Assembly: GCF_023115425.1 (NCBI RefSeq)
Contig: NZ_CP096032.1
Coordinates: 1,488,001-1,552,000 of the forward strand
Direction of reading: 5' to 3'
DNA: 64,000 nt
Origin: Synechococcus sp. A10-1-5-1
GTDB lineage: Bacteria; Cyanobacteriota; Cyanobacteriia; PCC-6307; Cyanobiaceae
The position numbers and the translations under genes were made by a program. Shown piece after piece: positions 18,562-30,035 of this stretch. The notes below the pieces were generated by a model that had not been told where the DNA came from, made no database searches, and saw only the letters and a list, made by a program, of their open reading frames with translations. Position 1 is the stretch's first letter, and the number at the start of each line of letters is the position of its first letter.

Positions 18562-19551
18562 TTAGCCAGTGAGTAGTCCGATTTCCTTGCGGAGCTGATC
18601 AATCGTCGCTGTCCCCAGATAGCTCTGGGCGCAGTGGACTTGGGGCATCCGCATCAGCTGCGATCGGTTTTGGCGCAGGCTTTGTTCCACCAACGGCAGG
18701 CTGGGGCGATCGCAGAGCACATGGCTGGACGCCCGCAGCAGGGCCAGTAGTCGGCTGCTGACATCCGGGGTGGCGGTCATCAACAGCAGTTCGTTGCCCC
18801 GCATGCTGTGCAGGATCACTTCTGCGGCCCGCAGGATGCCTGGGCTGATGCTGACGAGTCCCACGCAGCTGCCGGCTCGCAGATCCTTCAGTAGGTCGAG
18901 CTCGTGGCGGAAGTCGTTCAGGTCAACCGGCACGGCGCGCACACCATGGCGCTTGGCAATCTCCTCAACGGGTTGGAGGAAGTAACGGCTGGTGACCACG
19001 GTGCCGTTACTGGAGTTCTCCAGCACGGCCTCCAGTTCCTCCATGGGAACCACTTCGACGGGTGCATCCAGGTGGGGGGTGAGCTCCTCGGAGATCAACA
19101 TGGAGGCGCCGATGTCCTCCCGCGGGGTGCTGACCAGCACCCGGGCGCCGCAGCGCAGCCGCCAGTCGATTTCACGGGTCAGGAGCTCGCGGGCCTGCTG
19201 CAGAGTGCAGCCGGCATTCAGTAGGCCATCCACGCTCTGCCGGACCTCGCGGTCGATGTCAGGCAGGTGCCGCCCGCGGGGTCCCGGTGGTGGCTTGATT
19301 TCCCGAGGGTTTTGTTGATCCCGCACGTAGATGCCAGAACCGGCCATGGCTTCCACCACGCCGTCGTTCTCCAGCTGGCGGTAGACCTTGCTGATCGTGT
19401 TGCGATGCAGCCCGGTCTGCATCGCCAGCTGGCGCGTACTGGGCAGTCGATGGCCGGGCGGGAAGTGCCGCGCGGCAATCGCAAAGCAAATCTGGTTGTA
19501 CAGCTGGCTCGAGGCCGGGATATCGCTGTCCTGCTGAATGTGGAACCGCAC
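18562..19551 (-). CDS. GntR-family transcriptional regulator
   Basis: A DNA-binding winged-helix domain occupies about residues 1-75: FHIQQDSDIPASSQLYNQI, then LPSTRQLAMQTGLHRNTISK, the recognition helix. A C-terminal domain of about 250 residues does not match the usual FadR, HutC, MocR or short YtrA effector domains that I can recognise. It contains VLVSTPREDIGASMLISEEL and VGLVSISPGILRAAEVI. The GTG at 19551 is preferred because it begins at the conserved MRFHIQ-type start; a TTG at 19566 is the alternative. It diverges from the dienelactone hydrolase gene and lies behind tRNA-Gly. The regulated genes and ligand are unknown. Confidence 0.85.
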   Translation of the reverse strand: MRFHIQQDSDIPASSQLYNQICFAIAARHFPPGHRLPSTRQLAMQTGLHRNTISKVYRQLENDGVVEAMAGSGIYVRDQQNPREIKPPPGPRGRHLPDIDREVRQSVDGLLNAGCTLQQARELLTREIDWRLRCGARVLVSTPREDIGASMLISEELTPHLDAPVEVVPMEELEAVLENSSNGTVVTSRYFLQPVEEIAKRHGVRAVPVDLNDFRHELDLLKDLRAGSCVGLVSISPGILRAAEVILHSMRGNELLLMTATPDVSSRLLALLRASSHVLCDRPSLPLVEQSLRQNRSQLMRMPQVHCAQSYLGTATIDQLRKEIGLLTG

Positions 19552-19657
19552 GCCCGAGTGGCACAAGCTGTTCGGGCCACCTTACGGATCTTTGTTCCCG
19601 GTGACAATTGCGTTGTTGGCATAAAACGGTGTGCCGGTTCCCAACCCCTCCAATGCG

Positions 19658-20407
19658 ATGACCATCCAGGCCAGCTGGGTTCAGCTCTCCGTTCCCTCTG
19701 CAGTGGGTGTGACAGCGACCACCATGCCGGCCTGGTGGGTGCTGCCAGAGCGGCCTCGGGGAGCTGTGCTGGTTCTGCCTGAAGTCTTTGGTGTGAACAG
19801 CTGGGTTCGCAGCGTGGCGGAGCGGCTGGCGCAAGAGGGCTACGCGGCCTTAGCCCTCAGCACCTTCTCGCGCACGGCTCCTGATTTGCAGGTCGGCTAC
19901 GACGAGGCCGGGTTGGCCGCCGGCCGGGAACACCGGGATCAGGTGACGGCTTCGCAGCTCTTGGCAGATGTTCAAGCAGCCGTGGATTGGCTCCAGCAGG
20001 CCCATCCGTCCCTGCGGCTGGGGTGCGTTGGTTTCTGCTTTGGCGGCCACCTGGCGATGTTGGCGGCGACGAACCCAGTGATTGAGGCGACCTGTGACTT
20101 CTATGGAGCCCGAGTGTCCTGCTTCAAGCCGGGGTCACCTGACGCGGCGACCCTTTCGGTCCTTCCGCAGATCCCAGGGCGGATCTGGTGTTTCTGCGGC
20201 GATCAAGACCCCCTGATGCCCGCTGAGGAATTGCAAGCCATTGATCGAGCCCTGCACGCAGCCGATTCGAGCGGGGCGCGCCATCGCTTGGTTGTGGTGA
20301 CTGGGGCCGGTCACGGATACATGTGTGAGGCCAGGACAGACTTCCACCCTGAGGCTGCGGCCTCGGGATGGAGTCTGATGCTGGAACTCTTTGCTGAGGC
20401 GCTTTAG
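19658..20407 (+). CDS. Dienelactone hydrolase-family alpha/beta hydrolase
   Basis: Hydrolase of 249 residues with the dienelactone hydrolase layout. [20 protein letters not shown] comes early, the nucleophile elbow is GCVGFCFGG (Cys nucleophile, as in the family), an acid lies in [14 protein letters not shown], and the catalytic His is in GAGHGYM. The physiological substrate is unknown. The start is ATG 19658; a GTG at 19631 is possible. It diverges from the GntR gene, which could control it, and its stop overlaps that of infC by four bases. Confidence 0.86.
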   Translation: MTIQASWVQLSVPSAVGVTATTMPAWWVLPERPRGAVLVLPEVFGVNSWVRSVAERLAQEGYAALALSTFSRTAPDLQVGYDEAGLAAGREHRDQVTASQLLADVQAAVDWLQQAHPSLRLGCVGFCFGGHLAMLAATNPVIEATCDFYGARVSCFKPGSPDAATLSVLPQIPGRIWCFCGDQDPLMPAEELQAIDRALHAADSSGARHRLVVVTGAGHGYMCEARTDFHPEAAASGWSLMLELFAEAL

Positions 20408-21045
20408 CCCTCGGCCTTGGCAGCGGCTTGACGGGGCGTCTCGATCGTGCGCACCGCTTTGCTGGCTGCGGCCTCGGCCTCTTTCTCCTTGGCCAGCGGG
20501 GTTTTACGGGGACTCAGGAACATGATCATGTTCCGGCCTTCGCGCTTGGGATCCTGCTGAATTTCAGCTTTTTCCTCGAGGTCTTTCGCCATGCGGCGCA
20601 GGAGCTGTTCAGCCAAGGCGGTGTGCTGGATCTCGCGTCCGCGGAAGATCACAGTGCACTTGACCTTGTCGCCTGCTTTCAGGAAGCGAGAGGCCTGACC
20701 GAGCCGCACGTCGTAGTCGTGCTGGTCGATCTTGTAGCGCATCTTGACCTCTTTGACTTCGGTCTGGTGCGACTTTTTCTTGGCTTCCTTGGCCTTCTTT
20801 TCCTGCTCGAATTTGAACTTGCCGTAGTCCATGATCCGGCAGACCGGTGGGTCAGCCTTCTCACTCACGAGCACGAGGTCCAACTCGCGGTCCTTGGCGA
20901 CGTCGAGAGCCTCTTCCCTTGAGATCACTCCCAGCTGACTGCCGTCGGCATCGACCACCCGGAGCTGGGGGTAATTGATGCGGTCGTTGATGTTGGGGAG
21001 CTCCCGAACAGGAGCACGGCGGTCAAAACGAGGACGGGGTGGCAT
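20404..21045 (-). CDS. infC: Translation initiation factor IF-3
   Basis: Binds the 30S subunit and checks initiator tRNA and start codon selection. The 213-residue protein has [21 protein letters not shown] and the linker [16 protein letters not shown], followed by the C-terminal domain ([30 protein letters not shown]). A roughly 30-residue Ala/Glu-rich tail extends past the E. coli end, as in other picocyanobacteria. The gene lies 42 bases downstream of miaA on the same strand. I see no typical autoregulatory leader. Confidence 0.96.
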   Translation of the reverse strand: MPPRPRFDRRAPVRELPNINDRINYPQLRVVDADGSQLGVISREEALDVAKDRELDLVLVSEKADPPVCRIMDYGKFKFEQEKKAKEAKKKSHQTEVKEVKMRYKIDQHDYDVRLGQASRFLKAGDKVKCTVIFRGREIQHTALAEQLLRRMAKDLEEKAEIQQDPKREGRNMIMFLSPRKTPLAKEKEAEAAASKAVRTIETPRQAAAKAEG

Positions 21046-21087
21046 TCAGACGGGCGAGAGGACGGAAAAACAGTTGCTGTTCACCGT

Positions 21088-22002
21088 TCACCCTAGGACG
21101 TGCTCGATCGCCGACAAGGCCCGCTCTAAGGGATTGCCCTCTTGGCCTGGTGCATCCAGCCAGAGGGGCTGATGTTGACGGCGAAACCAGGTCCGTTGCC
21201 GCTTGGCGAACTGCTGGGTGCGTTTGGTGGTCTGTTCGATGGCCTGTTGCTCGTTCAGCTCACCCCTCAGCAGGGCCGCCGCTTCTGCGTAGCCGATGGT
21301 GTCCAGCAAAGGACAGTCCACTCCGTAGCGCTGCTGCAGCCCTTGCGTTTCGGCCACTAAGCCATCGCTGTAAAGAGTCTGGCTGCGCTGGGCAATGCGT
21401 TGCTTGAGGTTGCTGGGGTTGAGCCCGAGTTCCAGGACGCGCCAGGGAGGGGGATTCGAGCCCTGTTGCTGGCTGAGGGGCCGGCCGGTTGCGTAGAGAA
21501 CCTCAAGTGCGCGCTGGGTTCGCACGGCATCGTTGGCCATGATGCGCTCAGCCGCACTCGGATCCGCCTGGCGCAGGAGGGCGTAGCACTGGCCTTGGCC
21601 CAGCGCCTCCAGGTCCGCACGTAATCGAGGTTGTGGGGGCACCGCCGGTGGAGTCATCCCCTGGGTGATGGCCTTGATGTAGAGGCCGCTGCCGCCAACG
21701 AGGAAGGCCACCCCGCGCCGCCGGTGTTCCGCAGCAATGGCTTGATCGGCTTCCTGGCGGAATTCCTGCAAATTGATCGGCTGATCGGGGGGCCGAAGGT
21801 CCAACAACTCATGGCGAACGGCGGCCCGTTGCTCGGCTGTCGGTTTCGCCGTGCCGATGCTCATGTCCTTGTAGAGCTGCCTGGAATCGACAGACAAAAC
21901 CGCGAGATCAAGGGCCTTGGCGATCTCAATGGCAAGGGCGGTTTTGCCGCTGGCTGTTGGCCCCATCAAGACCACAACGAGGGGCTGACTGGATGGACTC
22001 AT
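21088..22002 (-). CDS. miaA: tRNA dimethylallyltransferase
   Basis: Adds a dimethylallyl group to A37 of tRNAs that read codons starting with U. The 304-residue protein has the P-loop [55 protein letters not shown], and a late [15 protein letters not shown]. The ATG at 22002 is preferred over an in-frame TTG at 22029. It is followed by infC on the same strand and diverges from gyrB across 184 bases. Confidence 0.95.
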   Translation of the reverse strand: MSPSSQPLVVVLMGPTASGKTALAIEIAKALDLAVLSVDSRQLYKDMSIGTAKPTAEQRAAVRHELLDLRPPDQPINLQEFRQEADQAIAAEHRRRGVAFLVGGSGLYIKAITQGMTPPAVPPQPRLRADLEALGQGQCYALLRQADPSAAERIMANDAVRTQRALEVLYATGRPLSQQQGSNPPPWRVLELGLNPSNLKQRIAQRSQTLYSDGLVAETQGLQQRYGVDCPLLDTIGYAEAAALLRGELNEQQAIEQTTKRTQQFAKRQRTWFRRQHQPLWLDAPGQEGNPLERALSAIEHVLG

Positions 22003-22102
22003 CACCGCACTTTGCCGGGTTGTTGGCAAAAAGAGGGGTGCCCCCCTTGCTGAAATCGCCTCTGAGCGACCTCTGTAAGCGCCTCTATTGCATCGGTGGT
22101 AG

Positions 22103-24147
<2,045 letters not shown>

Positions 24148-24148
<1 letters not shown>

Positions 24149-24459
24149 TGGCGGCCCAGCCGTACGCCAGCCTGCGTTGGGGCGCCATTTTGGCTTTTGC
24201 CTTGTTTGCACCGGTCGCTCTCCCGGCTGGAGGAGGCGATCGCCGGCAAGCCGAGATTCGTCGCCGCTGCCCCAGTGAGCCTTTGCTCAGCAGCGCCAAG
24301 GGCTGCCTCCAAGTAGCCCCGGAGCGTGAAGCACCCGTGCTCGCCCAGATTCCGGCGGATTCTCCGATCCAGGTTCTACGGACTTGGCGCAATCTGCGTG
24401 GTGAACGCTGGATCCAGGTGAAGGTGGCTTCCCGCCGCGGCTGGATGGCTGCCGCTTAA
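24148..24459 (+). CDS. Small exported bacterial SH3-domain protein
   Basis: A 103-residue protein with an N-terminal hydrophobic segment (WGAILAFALFAPVALPAGG, about 11-29) that looks like a signal peptide. A single SH3b-like domain (about 52-103: LQVAPEREAPVLAQIPADSP, ending RWIQVKVASRRGWMAAA) follows. Such domains often contact peptidoglycan or peptides; the function here is unknown. It starts on the last base of the gyrB stop (TGATG) and is followed 5 bases later by crcB, so the four genes likely form one transcript. Confidence 0.72.
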
Positions 24460-24464
24460 CGCGG

Positions 24465-24827
24465 ATGCGCGACGCTCTTTTGGTTGCGATCGGAGCTGTG
24501 CCTGGTGCCTGGCTTCGCTTTCGCGTGGTGAATCACCTCAAGCCGATGTTGCCCCGAAAGCACTGGGCGACCTTCGCGGTCAACATCATTGCCTGTTTTG
24601 CCCTGGGTTTGGTCGCCGTGCTGGCGCGTCAGTGTGGGTCTGATCAACGTCTTGGTCTACTGCTGGGCACAGGCTTTTTGGGCAGCCTCAGCACGTTCTC
24701 GACCTTCAGTGTCGAAGTGCTGCAGGCTCTCCGCGCCGGTCTCTTCCGAGAGGTGACGTTGTTGGCCCTTGGCTCTGTGGTGGCTGGGGTCCTGGCGGTG
24801 TTAGCGGGGATGGCGAGCGTTGGCTGA
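24465..24827 (+). CDS. crcB: Fluoride channel subunit CrcB/FluC, first copy
   Basis: Four-helix membrane protein of 120 residues that exports fluoride. The family motifs GAVPGAWLRFRV, the central Asn in FAVNIIACFALG, and GFLGSLSTFSTFSVEV (the phenylalanine and Ser/Thr pore motif) are present. It overlaps the second crcB by 8 bases. Paired crcB genes in an operon commonly make a heterodimeric channel, so both copies are probably needed. No fluoride riboswitch is visible, as the genes sit inside the gyrB operon. Confidence 0.9.
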   Translation: MRDALLVAIGAVPGAWLRFRVVNHLKPMLPRKHWATFAVNIIACFALGLVAVLARQCGSDQRLGLLLGTGFLGSLSTFSTFSVEVLQALRAGLFREVTLLALGSVVAGVLAVLAGMASVG

Positions 24828-25215
24828 TCGGCAATTGCGCTTTGCCCTGAAGGAGTTGGTCTTTGTGGCCTGCGGCGCGGTGCCTGGCGCTTGGTTGCGT
24901 TGGCAGAGCGGTGTTCACTTGGGCCCGGTGCTGGGTGGAAGTGCCGTCTCAGACCTACTGGTGAACCTGATTGGTTCGCTGCTCTTGGGGTTTTTAGCTG
25001 GGCCGATTCCACGGCGTCCGAGCCTGCTGTTGCTCTTGGGGATTGGTTTCTGCGGCTGCCTGACCACTTTCAGCAGCTGGATGTTGGATGTGGTCAAGCT
25101 GCTCAACGCTGGTCAACCCCTGCTCGGGCTGCTGTTGATCGTTGTCAGCTTGTTGTTGGGAGTGGCAAGCGCGGCGGCTGGTTTTCAGATCAGCCGCCGC
25201 GTCTTTGACGCCTAG
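24820..25215 (+). CDS. crcB: Fluoride channel subunit CrcB/FluC, second copy
   Basis: The second CrcB homologue, 131 residues, has VACGAVPGAWLRWQSG, LLVNLIGSLLLGFLAG and GFCGCLTTFSSWMLDVV. The start is TTG 24820, inside the first copy. It diverges clearly in sequence from its partner, as expected for an obligate heterodimer in which the two chains insert in opposite orientations; that is known of the family and not tested here. The stop TAG shares CTAG with the stop of the convergent glutathione peroxidase gene. Confidence 0.88.
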   Translation: MADRQLRFALKELVFVACGAVPGAWLRWQSGVHLGPVLGGSAVSDLLVNLIGSLLLGFLAGPIPRRPSLLLLLGIGFCGCLTTFSSWMLDVVKLLNAGQPLLGLLLIVVSLLLGVASAAAGFQISRRVFDA

Positions 25216-25679
25216 GCGAGGGCTGCTTCGATGGCTCCCTTGAGCTCAGCGGAGTCGGGCTCCACGTTGCTCTTGAAGCGTTTGAGCACGGTGCCGTCCT
25301 TGCCGATCAGGAACTTCTCGAAGTTCCAGGCCACAGCACCGGCAGGTTCTGCCTGGGTCAAGGTGCTGAAGGGGGCATCGCCGATGGCCACCTTGGCGTA
25401 GACGGGGAAGGTCACGCCGTAGCTGGTCGAGCAGAACTGCTTGATCTCCTCGAGGCTTCCAGGCTCCTGGGCGCCGAAGTCATTGCATGGGAAGGCGATC
25501 ACGCTGAAACCCTGGCTGCCGTAGGCCTCTTGCAGGGCCTGCAGGCCGGCGTACTGGCGGGTGAAACCGCAACGGCTGGCCACGTTGACGGCCAGGACGA
25601 CCTGACCGTTGAGGTCGCCGAGACGCTGCTGCTCGCCACTGCCGTTGGTCACCACAACATCGTTGACGCTGATGGCCAT
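25212..25679 (-). CDS. Glutathione peroxidase-family thiol peroxidase
   Basis: Reduces hydroperoxides; non-selenium members mostly use thioredoxin. The 155-residue protein has the peroxidatic Cys37 in NVASRCGFT, FPCNDFGAQEPGS with a second Cys, and the conserved WNFEKFLIGKDG. The ATG at 25679 starts the family domain directly (MAISVNDVVV). The frame stays open far upstream, antisense to mgtE, but that stretch has no similarity and is not included. It converges on crcB with a four-base overlap. Confidence 0.93.
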   Translation of the reverse strand: MAISVNDVVVTNGSGEQQRLGDLNGQVVLAVNVASRCGFTRQYAGLQALQEAYGSQGFSVIAFPCNDFGAQEPGSLEEIKQFCSTSYGVTFPVYAKVAIGDAPFSTLTQAEPAGAVAWNFEKFLIGKDGTVLKRFKSNVEPDSAELKGAIEAALA

Positions 25680-25751
25680 GGAATTGGTATTGAGGAGTCG
25701 GGACCCTAGCGGCCCTTCCCCATAAACTCGGCGTGTCGCAGCTGGGGGGCC

Positions 25752-27137
25752 ATGAGCGAGGCGTCTGCGGCGACGACGAATCCTGAGGTTTTTGTTCAGG
25801 AGCTGCGCGGGCTGCTGGAGGCTGGCAACTACGACGCGGTGAAGCTGCTGCTGCAGCCCGTTCAAGAGGTGGACATAGCGGAAGCGATCGGCGGCCTGCC
25901 GCGCACGCTTCAGGCCTTGGCTTTTCGATTGCTTCCCAAAGACGAAGCGATCGCCGTCTACGAGTACCTCGAACCCACGGTGCAGCAGACCTTGCTGGAG
26001 CGGTTGCGCTCCAGCGAAGTGCTCGAGCTGGTTGAAGAGATGTCCCCCGATGACCGGGTGGATCTTTTTGATGAGCTGCCCGCGAAGGTTGTGCGTCGTC
26101 TTCTGGCGGAACTCAGCCCTGCGGAACGCCGGGTTACGGCCCAGTTGCTCGGTTACGAGCCAGAGACGGCTGGCCGGTTGATGACAACCGAGTTCATCGA
26201 TCTCAAGGAGTTCCACAGCGTGGCCCAGGCGCTGACGATCGTTCGGCGCCGCGCCCGGGACACCGAGACGATCTATGCGCTCTACGTGACGGATGCCTCA
26301 CGCCACCTCACAGGGATCCTCTCGTTGAGAGATCTGGTGGTCGCTGATCCGGAGCAGCGGGTGGGGGACGTGATGACCAGGGAGGTGGTCAGCGTCGGCA
26401 CGGACACCGACCAGGAAGAGGTGGCAAGGGTGATTCAGCGCTACGACTTCTTGGCGGTCCCCGTTGTCGATCGTGAGGAGCGTCTGGTGGGGATCGTCAC
26501 CGTCGATGACGTGATCGACGTGATCCAGCAGGAGGCCACCCGTGACCTTTACGCCGCCGGTGCGGTGCAGGCCGGTGACGAGGACGACTACTTCCAGAGC
26601 AACCTCTTCAGCGTGGCCAGGCGCAGGGTGTTGTGGTTGTTGGTCCTGTTGATCGCCAATAGCGGCACCGCGGCGGTCATTGCCTCAATGGACGAGGTGC
26701 TGAAGCAGGTGGTTGTTTTGGCGGCCTTCATTCCTTTGTTGATTGGCACCGGTGGCAACGTCGGTGCCCAGAGTTCAACGGTGGTGATTCGCGGTTTGAG
26801 CACCCAGCGCATCCAGAGCCTGGGGCCAGCCCTGGCCATTGGCCGTGAGGCGATCGCAGGGGCCCTTCTGGGACTGTTGATGGTGCTGGTGGTCGTGCCC
26901 TGGACGGCCTATGTGAGCGGTGGCAACTGGCTGGTGGCTTCGGCGGCTGGGATCAGCCTCGTGGCGATCACCACCTTGGCGGCTACGGCTGGAGCGGCCC
27001 TACCGCTGTTGTTCAACAGCCTCGGCTTGGATCCCGCTCTCATGTCGGCCCCCTTTATTGCCACTGCAACCGATGTGGCGGGGGTGTTCATCTACCTGCA
27101 GACCGCGAGCTGGTTGCTGACTCGGGCCTCGGGCTAA
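25752..27137 (+). CDS. mgtE: Magnesium transporter MgtE
   Basis: Mg2+-gated magnesium channel of 461 residues. It shows the cytoplasmic N domain (EMSPDDRVDLFDELP, LLGYEPETAGRLMT), two CBS domains (about 150-270, including ILSLRDLVVADPEQRVGDVM and GIVTVDDVIDVI), the connecting plug helix, and about five transmembrane helices in the C-terminal part (from about 290). GTGGNVGAQSSTVVIRGL, the pore-lining motif, is present. It is a single gene followed after 71 bases by a sigma factor. Confidence 0.95.
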   Translation: MSEASAATTNPEVFVQELRGLLEAGNYDAVKLLLQPVQEVDIAEAIGGLPRTLQALAFRLLPKDEAIAVYEYLEPTVQQTLLERLRSSEVLELVEEMSPDDRVDLFDELPAKVVRRLLAELSPAERRVTAQLLGYEPETAGRLMTTEFIDLKEFHSVAQALTIVRRRARDTETIYALYVTDASRHLTGILSLRDLVVADPEQRVGDVMTREVVSVGTDTDQEEVARVIQRYDFLAVPVVDREERLVGIVTVDDVIDVIQQEATRDLYAAGAVQAGDEDDYFQSNLFSVARRRVLWLLVLLIANSGTAAVIASMDEVLKQVVVLAAFIPLLIGTGGNVGAQSSTVVIRGLSTQRIQSLGPALAIGREAIAGALLGLLMVLVVVPWTAYVSGGNWLVASAAGISLVAITTLAATAGAALPLLFNSLGLDPALMSAPFIATATDVAGVFIYLQTASWLLTRASG

Positions 27138-27159
27138 GGGATTTGGCTTCCTGAGAGTC

Positions 27160-27189
27160 GCTTTACACTTCTTCAGGGTAGGCTTTACA
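27160..27189 (+). repeat. Direct repeat of GCTTTACA upstream of the sigma-factor gene
   Basis: Two copies of the octamer, at 27160-27167 and 27182-27189, are 22 bases apart start to start, about two helical turns. They lie 20-50 bases before the sigma-factor start. The TTTACA hexamers resemble half-sites of RpaB-type regulator boxes but are spaced more widely than the known site. The first could also be a -35 element. Function is unproven. Confidence 0.35.
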
Positions 27190-27208
27190 TCAGTTCACGT
27201 TTCGAGCC

Positions 27209-28231
27209 GTGGTCGTTGCAATCGCTCCGAGCCGACCCGCTGCCGCAGAGCGCGAGACCGCGCTGGCTGGTGGAACGGACCTGGTGCGCTCGTATCTGCG
27301 GGACATCGGCCGGGTGCCGCTGCTGACCCACGAGCAGGAGATCACCCTGGGCCGTCAGGTCCAGGAATTGGTGGCGCTAGAGGTGCTGGAGCAGGAGCTG
27401 GCCAGCCGCGAGGGGGTGGAGAAGCCCTCGGCTGCTGTCTTGGCGAAGGAGGCCGGCCTGACCCCCGTGCAACTCAAGAAAAGGCTCCGTAGTGGTCAGC
27501 GCGCCAAGGAGCGGATGGTGGCCGCCAACTTGCGCTTGGTGGTGAGCGTGGCCAAGAAGTACACCAAGCGGAACATGGAGCTCCTGGACTTGATCCAGGA
27601 GGGAACCATCGGCCTGGTGCGGGGCGTCGAGAAGTTCGACCCGACCCGGGGCTACAAGTTCAGTACCTATGCGTATTGGTGGATCCGCCAGGGGATCACG
27701 CGGGCGATTGCGGAGAAGAGCAGAACGATCCGTCTGCCGATCCACATCACCGAGACGCTGAACAAGCTCAAGAAGGGCCAGCGGGAGCTCAGCCAAGAGC
27801 TGGGCCGCACCCCGACCGTGACGGAGCTGGCGGAATTTGTGGACCTGCCGGAGGAGGAGGTGAAGGACCTGCTCTGCCGCGCGCGTCAGCCCGTGAGCCT
27901 GGAGACCAAGGTTGGCGATGGGGATGACACGGAGCTGCTGGACCTGCTGGCGGCCGATGGCACTCAGCCGTCAGAGCTGGTGGATGGGGAGTGCCTGCGG
28001 ATGGACATGCGTGGTCTGCTGGACCAACTGCCGGACCTGCAGGGGCGCGTCCTGAAGATGCGTTACGCGATTCCCTGCCGTGACGTGCCCGATCCCGATG
28101 AGCCGATGAGCCTGACAGGTATAGGCCGGGTGCTGGGCATCAGTCGCGACCGCGTTCGGAACCTCGAGCGTGATGGTTTGGCTGGTCTGCGTCGCTTGAG
28201 CCAGAACGTTCAGGCCTACGTGGCGGTTTAA
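27209..28231 (+). CDS. Group 2 RNA polymerase sigma-70 factor
   Basis: Non-essential-type sigma factor of 340 residues. It begins at GTG with a short N-terminus and then region 1.2 ([20 protein letters not shown]). Region 2 follows ([52 protein letters not shown]), then region 3 and region 4 with a helix-turn-helix ([20 protein letters not shown]). It lacks the long acidic 1.1 region of the principal sigma factor, which places it in group 2. Which condition it serves cannot be read from the sequence. Confidence 0.93.
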   Translation: MVVAIAPSRPAAAERETALAGGTDLVRSYLRDIGRVPLLTHEQEITLGRQVQELVALEVLEQELASREGVEKPSAAVLAKEAGLTPVQLKKRLRSGQRAKERMVAANLRLVVSVAKKYTKRNMELLDLIQEGTIGLVRGVEKFDPTRGYKFSTYAYWWIRQGITRAIAEKSRTIRLPIHITETLNKLKKGQRELSQELGRTPTVTELAEFVDLPEEEVKDLLCRARQPVSLETKVGDGDDTELLDLLAADGTQPSELVDGECLRMDMRGLLDQLPDLQGRVLKMRYAIPCRDVPDPDEPMSLTGIGRVLGISRDRVRNLERDGLAGLRRLSQNVQAYVAV

Positions 28232-28265
28232 GGCCTACCCTCGGCCAACGCGTTCAGGTTCGAGT

Positions 28266-30035
28266 GTGAGTTCGACCCGACAACTCTTGCTCGGACTTGC
28301 CGGTCACCTCAGCGGCAGACGCAAGCGACAGCTTGTTCTGTTGAGCCTGGTCACCCTTGCTGCAGCCGCCGCCGAGTTGGTCTCTCTGGGATCGGTCTTG
28401 CCATTCTTGGCTGTGTTGACAGAGCCAGAAGTCATCTGGCGATGGTCCGGGGTTCAGCAGTTGGCTGGCATGGCTGGGTGGACTTCTCCCGATCAGCTCT
28501 TAATTCCCTCTGCAGGGATCTTCGCTTTTGCTGCAGTAGCAGCGGCATGTGTGCGTTTGTTCAACCTTTGGCTTGGCGGGCAACTGGCCGCAGCGATTGG
28601 CTCTGATCTGAGCTGTGAAGCCTACCGGCGTACCCTGTACCAGCCTTATACGTTACATGTGCAGCGTAATAGCAGCACAGTGATTAATTCGGTCACGAAC
28701 CAAATCGGCAGGGCAGTTGCAGCAATCGATGCATTCCTGGTTACCTGTACGGCCGTTGTTGTTTCGACCTCCCTGTTGTTTGGCTTGTTGTGGATTGATT
28801 GGGCCGTTGCAGCAGGTGCGGCTGTGTTGTTTGGTGGAGCATATTGGTTTATTGCATTTCTTTCAAAGAAAAAGCTGGCTAGAAATAGTTCCATCATTAA
28901 TGCTAGTGCTGCCCGGACTGTGAAGGCATTGCAGGAAGGCCTGGGTGCGATTCGTGAGGTCTTGCTGGATGGAACGCAGCCGGCTTACTTGGAGATCTAC
29001 CGTTCATCAGACCGACCCCAGCGACAGTTTCAAGCCAAAAATCAGTTTCTGAGTACTTTTCCCCGCTTTGCTCTAGAGGCCTTGGGGTTGTTGGCGATCG
29101 CGTTTCTGGCCTTCGCTCTTGTGCTCAGCAAAGGCAGTGGCTCAGCTGCGATTCCCCTCCTTGGTGCATTTGCACTTGGCGCTCAGCGACTGTTGCCCGC
29201 CATGCAACAGGCTTACAGCGGATGGTCCCAGTTGAAAGGTTATTCGGCTGACTTGGAAGGGGTGTTGAACATGCTTGAGCAGCCCTTGCCCTCAGCTTTG
29301 AAGTGCCAATCCAGGCTTGTTTTGAATGATGGGATTCATTTCCAAAATGTATGTTTTTCTTATGGACAAGAGACCTCTAGGGTTTTGGACGACTTATCCA
29401 TGTCCATTGGACTTGGTCAACGTGTTGGCTTAATCGGTTCAACGGGCAGCGGCAAAAGCACGACAGTGGATTTGTTGATGGGTTTGTTGGCGCCCACAGA
29501 TGGTCAGATTCTTGTAGACGATCTTGATTTGCATGATTCGAATCACCCTGAACGTCTATTGGCTTGGCGTTCGGCGATTGCCCATGTGCCTCAAAGTATT
29601 TATCTGGCAGATAGTTCAATTGCTGAAAATATTGCCTTCGGGGTGCCTAAGGACCAGATCGATTTCGATCGTGTCCGGCTCGCTTCCCGTCAAGCGCAGA
29701 TCGCATCCCTTGTCGAAGCCAGCCCAGATGGCTACGAAAGTTTTGTGGGGGAGCGCGGCATTCGTTTGAGTGGTGGTCAACGCCAGCGCTTGGGTATTGC
29801 CCGTGCGCTCTACAAGCAGGCCCAGGTGTTGATCTTGGACGAAGCGACGAGCGCCTTGGATAACAGCACTGAGCAGGCGGTGATGGATGCGATCAACCAA
29901 TTGGATCGCAATCTCACGGTCGTCATGATTGCCCACCGTTTGAGCACGGTTGCCAAGTGCGACCGTGTGATCCGCTTGGACCATGGACGTGTCGTTGCAG
30001 ACGGCCCCCCGTCCGAGGTGTTGGCACAAGTTTGA
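28266..30035 (+). CDS. ABC exporter, fused permease and ATPase (PglK/MsbA-like)
   Basis: Half-transporter of 589 residues. An N-terminal membrane domain with about six helices (to about residue 320) is fused to an ATPase with Walker A GLIGSTGSGKSTTVDL, the Q-loop, signature LSGGQRQRLGIARAL, Walker B VLILDEATSALD and the H-loop IAHRLST. Its overall look resembles PglK-type flippases of lipid-linked oligosaccharides, but the substrate is not determinable. The start is GTG 28266. Parts of the gene are AT-rich for this genome (29341-29400 is about 38% GC), suggesting transfer. Its TGA overlaps the TTG start of mutY. Confidence 0.88.
   Translation: MSSTRQLLLGLAGHLSGRRKRQLVLLSLVTLAAAAAELVSLGSVLPFLAVLTEPEVIWRWSGVQQLAGMAGWTSPDQLLIPSAGIFAFAAVAAACVRLFNLWLGGQLAAAIGSDLSCEAYRRTLYQPYTLHVQRNSSTVINSVTNQIGRAVAAIDAFLVTCTAVVVSTSLLFGLLWIDWAVAAGAAVLFGGAYWFIAFLSKKKLARNSSIINASAARTVKALQEGLGAIREVLLDGTQPAYLEIYRSSDRPQRQFQAKNQFLSTFPRFALEALGLLAIAFLAFALVLSKGSGSAAIPLLGAFALGAQRLLPAMQQAYSGWSQLKGYSADLEGVLNMLEQPLPSALKCQSRLVLNDGIHFQNVCFSYGQETSRVLDDLSMSIGLGQRVGLIGSTGSGKSTTVDLLMGLLAPTDGQILVDDLDLHDSNHPERLLAWRSAIAHVPQSIYLADSSIAENIAFGVPKDQIDFDRVRLASRQAQIASLVEASPDGYESFVGERGIRLSGGQRQRLGIARALYKQAQVLILDEATSALDNSTEQAVMDAINQLDRNLTVVMIAHRLSTVAKCDRVIRLDHGRVVADGPPSEVLAQV

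Noticed and set aside
25680-26216. Upstream extension of the glutathione peroxidase frame
   Set aside because: It runs antisense inside mgtE without similarity; the ATG at 25679 starts the conserved domain directly.
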